Assembly (NCBI GenBank): GCA_964019165.1 | Contig: OZ025267.1 | Span: 193,501 to 257,500, forward strand | Length of the DNA: 64,000 nucleotides | Source: Mastigias papua | Taxonomy: Eukaryota; Cnidaria; Scyphozoa; Rhizostomeae; Mastigiidae | Direction of reading: 5' to 3' | Shown: positions 41,142-64,000 of the stretch, one piece after another | Layout: every line of letters begins with the position of its first letter | Position numbering within the stretch: position 1 is the first letter of the stretch | The notes under the pieces: model-generated | What the model saw: only the letters and a program-made list of their open reading frames with translations | The model's database searches: none | Told to the model about the DNA's origin: nothing | Position numbers and translations under genes: made by a program

Positions 41142-41700
41142 TAATGTTTATTAATGAGCACAGGAGATTGCGGCAGAAATTTGTTTTGTATTTGGAATTG
41201 GAAGTACAGTGTTTTGAAATAAGTTGGTCAGTGGAACATAGAGAATTACCTTTCTTCGACAGGAGCTACTTTGTTTGTATGAACCATTGGTTGCTGAAAA
41301 AAAGTTACAGAAATTCTTTATTCTTTCCTCTGACTACATTTCACAGAATAAGACGATGCTGTTTAGTTTTCCAATTTAGCTTGAGGTAAGATTTCAGGAG
41401 AAGATCTCCTATACACTACCACGAAAATCTTAAAGACGAAAGACTAGTAACTAAGAACTTTTAATATGACGTCATGTCGTGAGGCTGCATTATGGACTCA
41501 TAGAAAGCTCAATGAAATTATGACATTCTAATGTATAAAACTGGTTGCTCATTTTCTCCTTTAGTCTAAGCTTCATCAAAGCTCTACAGGCATATATTTG
41601 TAATTTTTGCAAACTATCTAGTGCGTTTTCAATTATCTTCTAGATGTAGAGCCACGGAGTGGAAAAGCTGCAATGATCTATTACAGTATATTTTAGCCTT
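41142..41700. other. Intergenic, no supported gene
   Basis: One open frame near 41048-41389 overlaps the MITE end and has no coding character that I can defend. Confidence 0.35.
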
Positions 41701-42215
41701 TATCCTTTATCCTTTCTCCCTTGTCCTTGGCCAGCGTGTGGCATACATGGAGAATTCTAAGTCCTGCAGTTAGCTACGTCTAGTCACTGACCTAAGGTAC
41801 CGACCTTACAAAATTTGGTAGCCTTACTTCAACAGACAATCCCAAAGCTGGTCTATTGTCTTTTTCAAGTTAGTTTTAGTTTTTTTGATGATGGCAGCAA
41901 TGCTTTCTGGTAAGACAATCTTTATCATTTCCTTATAGCGCCCAAATTGCTCCTCCGTATTGGCCCTTTTTGCCTGACTTTCCACTCGCTTCATTCCTCA
42001 ATGCAAACGGCCGTCCTAATGGATCCTATTTTCACTCTATATTCCGGCTCTTTCTTTTGCACTCCGAATACTAATTGTTAGTATTTACTGAGTTTTTCAC
42101 GGTACTTTTCAGCAATGATCATTTCATTTCTTTGTATGTCATGTCTTCAATTTATAATTTCTTTTCTTCATCAATTTCAAGCATCACATCTGGTCTTCTT
42201 ACACCAGCTGTTTTT
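41700..42215 (-). pseudogene. Possible LINE 3' ORF fragment, heavily decayed
   Basis: Minus strand reads GVRRPDVMLEIDEEKK, then broken frames with MTYKEMK, GRPFALRNEASG and LTRKHCC-like pieces. This resembles the extreme C-terminal region of some LINE ORFs (an RPDV/VDV motif, then Cys/His residues). Several frames and stops interrupt it. Low confidence. Confidence 0.3.
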
Positions 42216-42410
42216 TGATTTTTGACAAATTCCCAGCAGATCTTCTTTGCTGTTTTTCCAATGCTATTCTTTTGCTCCACATTTGCTTACAGCATACTGA
42301 ATCGCAAAGTAGCAGGCTCTGTTGCACCATGGCAACCATTCACTATGGCAACCATTCAGGCATTGCTATGTGGCTTTATTCATTCACTTCATTCTATAAT
42401 TTTTCTTCTA

Positions 42411-42452
42411 AAGAGAATGACGAGTGTCAGACGAAAAAAGCTTTCAGTATGC
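42411..42452 (+). ncRNA. Degenerate hammerhead motif
   Basis: Core ATGACGA instead of CTGACGA. Stem III AAAAAGCTTT and 3' strand AGTATG are kept, but the 5' stem I strand is lost. Expected inactive. Confidence 0.45.
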
Positions 42453-42500
42453 TAAAAGAATGTTCCCGCTTTTTCGTGCTATATTGAGCTTCCTATAAGC
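42411..42500 (+). mobile_element. PLE-1 family 3' fragment
   Basis: Carries the degenerate family motif GACGAGTGTCAGACGAAAAAAGC, then TTTCAGTATG and a CGCTTTTTCGTGCT box like the PLE-1 right end. The C before TGACGA is A, and stem I no longer pairs. Confidence 0.5.
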
Positions 42501-43185
42501 ACAACTCTTAGTAGCATCATTCTTTCCAAAACAAGATTTCGCTTGAATATACAGCTTCCGTAGCAAAGTTCACTCAATGTCAAGTAGTTTTGAGAAATTC
42601 TCTAGAATCTTCCATCAAGCAAGAAGTAAGAAATCCAATATGAATTTACAATATGACATGTATCGAAATTCTAAGGTTAGAGGCCTTTCGAACCGCTCAT
42701 AAAGAAAGGCTCTAAAGCCATTTTGTCTCCAAGGCTTTTTCTTTTCATTTTTCATGAATCAACCTATCAATCTCTTTTAAACTGAACCTCTATATGGTCA
42801 TCTCTGCAGAACCAAACATCTAAAGGCGGGAAATTTACTGTTCAATATATAAATAATGCACTTCCTACTCAGAGAAATCTTGCTAAATGCTCAACATCGC
42901 AATACTGTGTCTATTTACGTCCTGAAACTCTTCCTCAAAGTGCTTCACACTGAAAGAGCCACCACGAACAGAGTCGCTTTATACGACGTCCTGGCTCTAC
43001 ACTGCCCAGTCTTTCAAAGCTGTGTACAGCATGAAGCGCTTTTCTGATCCTTCTGACTATCCTAGTCTTTCGCAGTTTTAGGAGACGACATTATATCTGA
43101 TCCCTTTTAGTTTTGCTGTCAGGTCATCTTTATCCCTTAGGGGTCCACCTTTTCCTCATTATTAATCAGAAAACAAACAAAATAG

Positions 43186-43339
<154 letters not shown>

Positions 43340-43489
43340 TCATAGATAATGTTTGGCCGACCGATAATCCAATAGATACGTCCTATAGTAAACTATTATT
43401 TTCGTCCACCAGCTTCTTTCACCAATAATGCAGATCTTGACTATATACCTGCTCCAATCACAGCAATGATATCCCAGTCACCTGAATCA

Positions 43490-62566
<19,077 letters not shown>

Positions 62567-62638
62567 CTGTAATGAAAGTGAGGCTTCAATTCTATGAGTG
62601 ATATAAGGTGGTTTGCAATGTTGAACTAGGTACATGTC

Positions 62639-62934
62639 TGTTGTAACACAAGTCCTGTTAAAGCTCCCACCGTTAAGTCACGTGTACCAGTTTAGCGGTA
62701 TTATATCAAAATTTCAATACTTATGTTCTCAGAAGTAGGCATCTGTTATATTTCATTTATCGTTTGTCTAGTAATAGCTCTAGTAAGGACACGTTCACTT
62801 CTCAACATAACACAACGATACTCCCTTTTAACAACAACAACATTACATATATATCAAAATAAAACAATAAGACTGGCTGCACAGGCAGTCCATAATAGGT
62901 TCATACAATCACTCTATTACATCACTCCCCTTTT
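62639..62934 (-). repeat. Ty3/gypsy 3' LTR
   Basis: Minus strand from TGATGTAATAG to GTTACAACA, 296 bp. It directly follows a polypurine run (AAAAAGGGGAG) at 62946-62935. The matching 5' LTR is outside the window. Confidence 0.7.
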
Positions 62935-62959
62935 TAAATAATGTCTTTAGGGAAGGACG

Positions 62960-64000
62960 CTAGATATGTATAGGATGTCCATAACGTACAGGTGGTCTTC
63001 TTTCTCGCTTGGGCCAACGATTAACTGTTTGTTCTGATTGTTCTTCTTGTTCTGATTCACGCTCGAGTTCGTTATTATAGTTTCCAATGAAGTCCTCATC
63101 TAATTCACTCTCAATTTCATCAGGGCGCTCTTCAGTTTTCTCAAACTTTTTAAAATGAGACACGTTTCTTTTCACTCGATGCTTCTGGTCGTTTTCTGCA
63201 ATAATTTGCGTTCCCCTACGATAAATTACTACGTATGGTGTTTTACTAAAACGAGACGAAAACTTGTCTTTACGTTTCTGCTTAACGAGAACGGTATCGC
63301 CAACTTCAATGTCGCTGTCTTTGACATTTCGGCGATTATCTGCATATGACTTGTGATATGCTTGGCTTTTCTTTTCATTTTCACGTGCTTCCTTATGCCT
63401 ATTTACGACAAGTTTTTTCTCAATCGATGGTAATTTTCCCCGTATTTTCCGATTGAATAACAATTCACTTGGTGGTACTTTGGTTGTACAATGAGGTGTG
63501 GTACGATATTGCAATAAGAATTTGTTCAGTTCTTGTCTCCATATCTTCCCTTCGACGACTGCAGCTTGTATAGTTTTCTCGAGGGGTTGATTAAAACGTT
63601 CAACCTCACCATTAGCTTGCGGCCAATACGGTGTTACAAGGTGATGTTCGATTCCTAGTATTTTCATGTATTTATTGAATTCATCGCTATTGAACGGCGG
63701 TCCATTGTCTGAGACTATCGTGTAGGGAATACCGTGAACAGCAAATATCTTATCAAGTTTCGGTATTACGCAGGCAGACCTCGTTGAGCGTACAATTTCC
63801 ACTTCTGGATAACGAGAGTAGCGATCGATTAGCACAAGTAAGTAATCATTGGATGGCAGTGGTCCACAAAAGTCAATGTGTAACGTTTCCCATGGTCCTT
63901 TAGGCATTTCATTTTGCTTTATAGGCTCTGGTGGTGCAGGTTTACCAACAGCTTGGCACGCTAAGCACGAATCAATAGTCTTTTTTACTAGTTCGTCTAT
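62960..64000 (-). CDS. Ty3/gypsy integrase (partial, continues off the window)
   Basis: Open from the right edge to a stop at 62960, no break inside. It starts in the zinc-binding region (CLACQAVGKPAPP). The catalytic core has LHIDFCGPL (first Asp), VSDNGPPFNSDEF (second Asp) and YWPQANGEVERFNQ (Glu). The C-terminal domain has VGDTVLVKQKRKDKFSSRF, then a basic/acidic tail ending RRPPVRYGHPIHI. The triad is intact, so this could be a young, potentially functional copy. Confidence 0.92.
   Translation of the reverse strand: MDELVKKTIDSCLACQAVGKPAPPEPIKQNEMPKGPWETLHIDFCGPLPSNDYLLVLIDRYSRYPEVEIVRSTRSACVIPKLDKIFAVHGIPYTIVSDNGPPFNSDEFNKYMKILGIEHHLVTPYWPQANGEVERFNQPLEKTIQAAVVEGKIWRQELNKFLLQYRTTPHCTTKVPPSELLFNRKIRGKLPSIEKKLVVNRHKEARENEKKSQAYHKSYADNRRNVKDSDIEVGDTVLVKQKRKDKFSSRFSKTPYVVIYRRGTQIIAENDQKHRVKRNVSHFKKFEKTEERPDEIESELDEDFIGNYNNELERESEQEEQSEQTVNRWPKRERRPPVRYGHPIHI

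Larger units (their letters stand above)
62639..64000 (-). mobile_element. Ty3/gypsy retrotransposon, 3' part, running out of the window
   Basis: Integrase, polypurine tract and 3' LTR in order on the minus strand. It is inserted in or beside the aGPCR intron upstream of exon 62566, in the same orientation as the gene. Confidence 0.85.

Noticed and set aside
43458..43481. Alternative tail exon V-T-G-I-S-L-L-stop for the receptor
   Set aside because: It would need a 29-nt intron, too short for normal splicing.

Overview
The window is nuclear DNA from an AT-rich invertebrate animal. The evidence is spliced genes with canonical GT/AG introns, a ciliary RIB43A gene, a 7TM adhesion-type receptor, and several classes of retroelement (LINE, BEL/Pao, Ty3/gypsy, Penelope-like). 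A cnidarian or similar early-branching or lophotrochozoan animal would fit, but the sequence alone does not settle the taxon. I see no tRNA, rRNA or CRISPR.

Host genes. (1) Plus strand, about 5.0-20.6 kb: the 3' part of a Ser/Arg/Pro-rich gene I do not recognise, with seven small exons whose splice phases agree. (2) Minus strand, 28.2-24.9 kb: a RIB43A/RIBC2-like ciliary microtubule protein, five exons found, last exon missing. (3) Minus strand, 39.06-38.76 kb: the terminal exon of an unrecognised acidic protein. (4) Minus strand, 62.6-43.5 kb: a large adhesion GPCR. Twenty-four exons can be joined in phase: F5/8C (discoidin), six EGF repeats, a SEA-like segment, a Thr-rich linker, CUB, GAIN/GPS, seven TM helices. 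Its 5' end lies outside the window. Its GPS keeps the Cys/Trp frame but has Pro-Tyr-Gly where the autoproteolytic His-Leu-Thr/Ser should be.

Mobile DNA fills much of the rest: a decayed LINE (0.6-3.4 kb); Penelope-like elements (PLEs) at 3.7-4.7, 9.7-18.8 and 44.3-46.2 kb plus fragments; a full-length but coding-dead BEL/Pao element (29.97-36.13 kb, LTRs differing at 2 of 372 positions) nested in an older DNA transposon; the 3' end of a Ty3/gypsy element at the right edge; and several non-autonomous DNA transposons with readable terminal repeats and target duplications.

Most striking system: at least 17 hammerhead-ribozyme motifs mark the PLE 3' ends. Many have all three stems and the core readable. 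They are mostly arranged as outward-facing pairs on head-to-head inverted PLE copies, and most lie beside long (TA)n tracts. Stretches without a gene are dominated by these repeats, or show nothing I can name.
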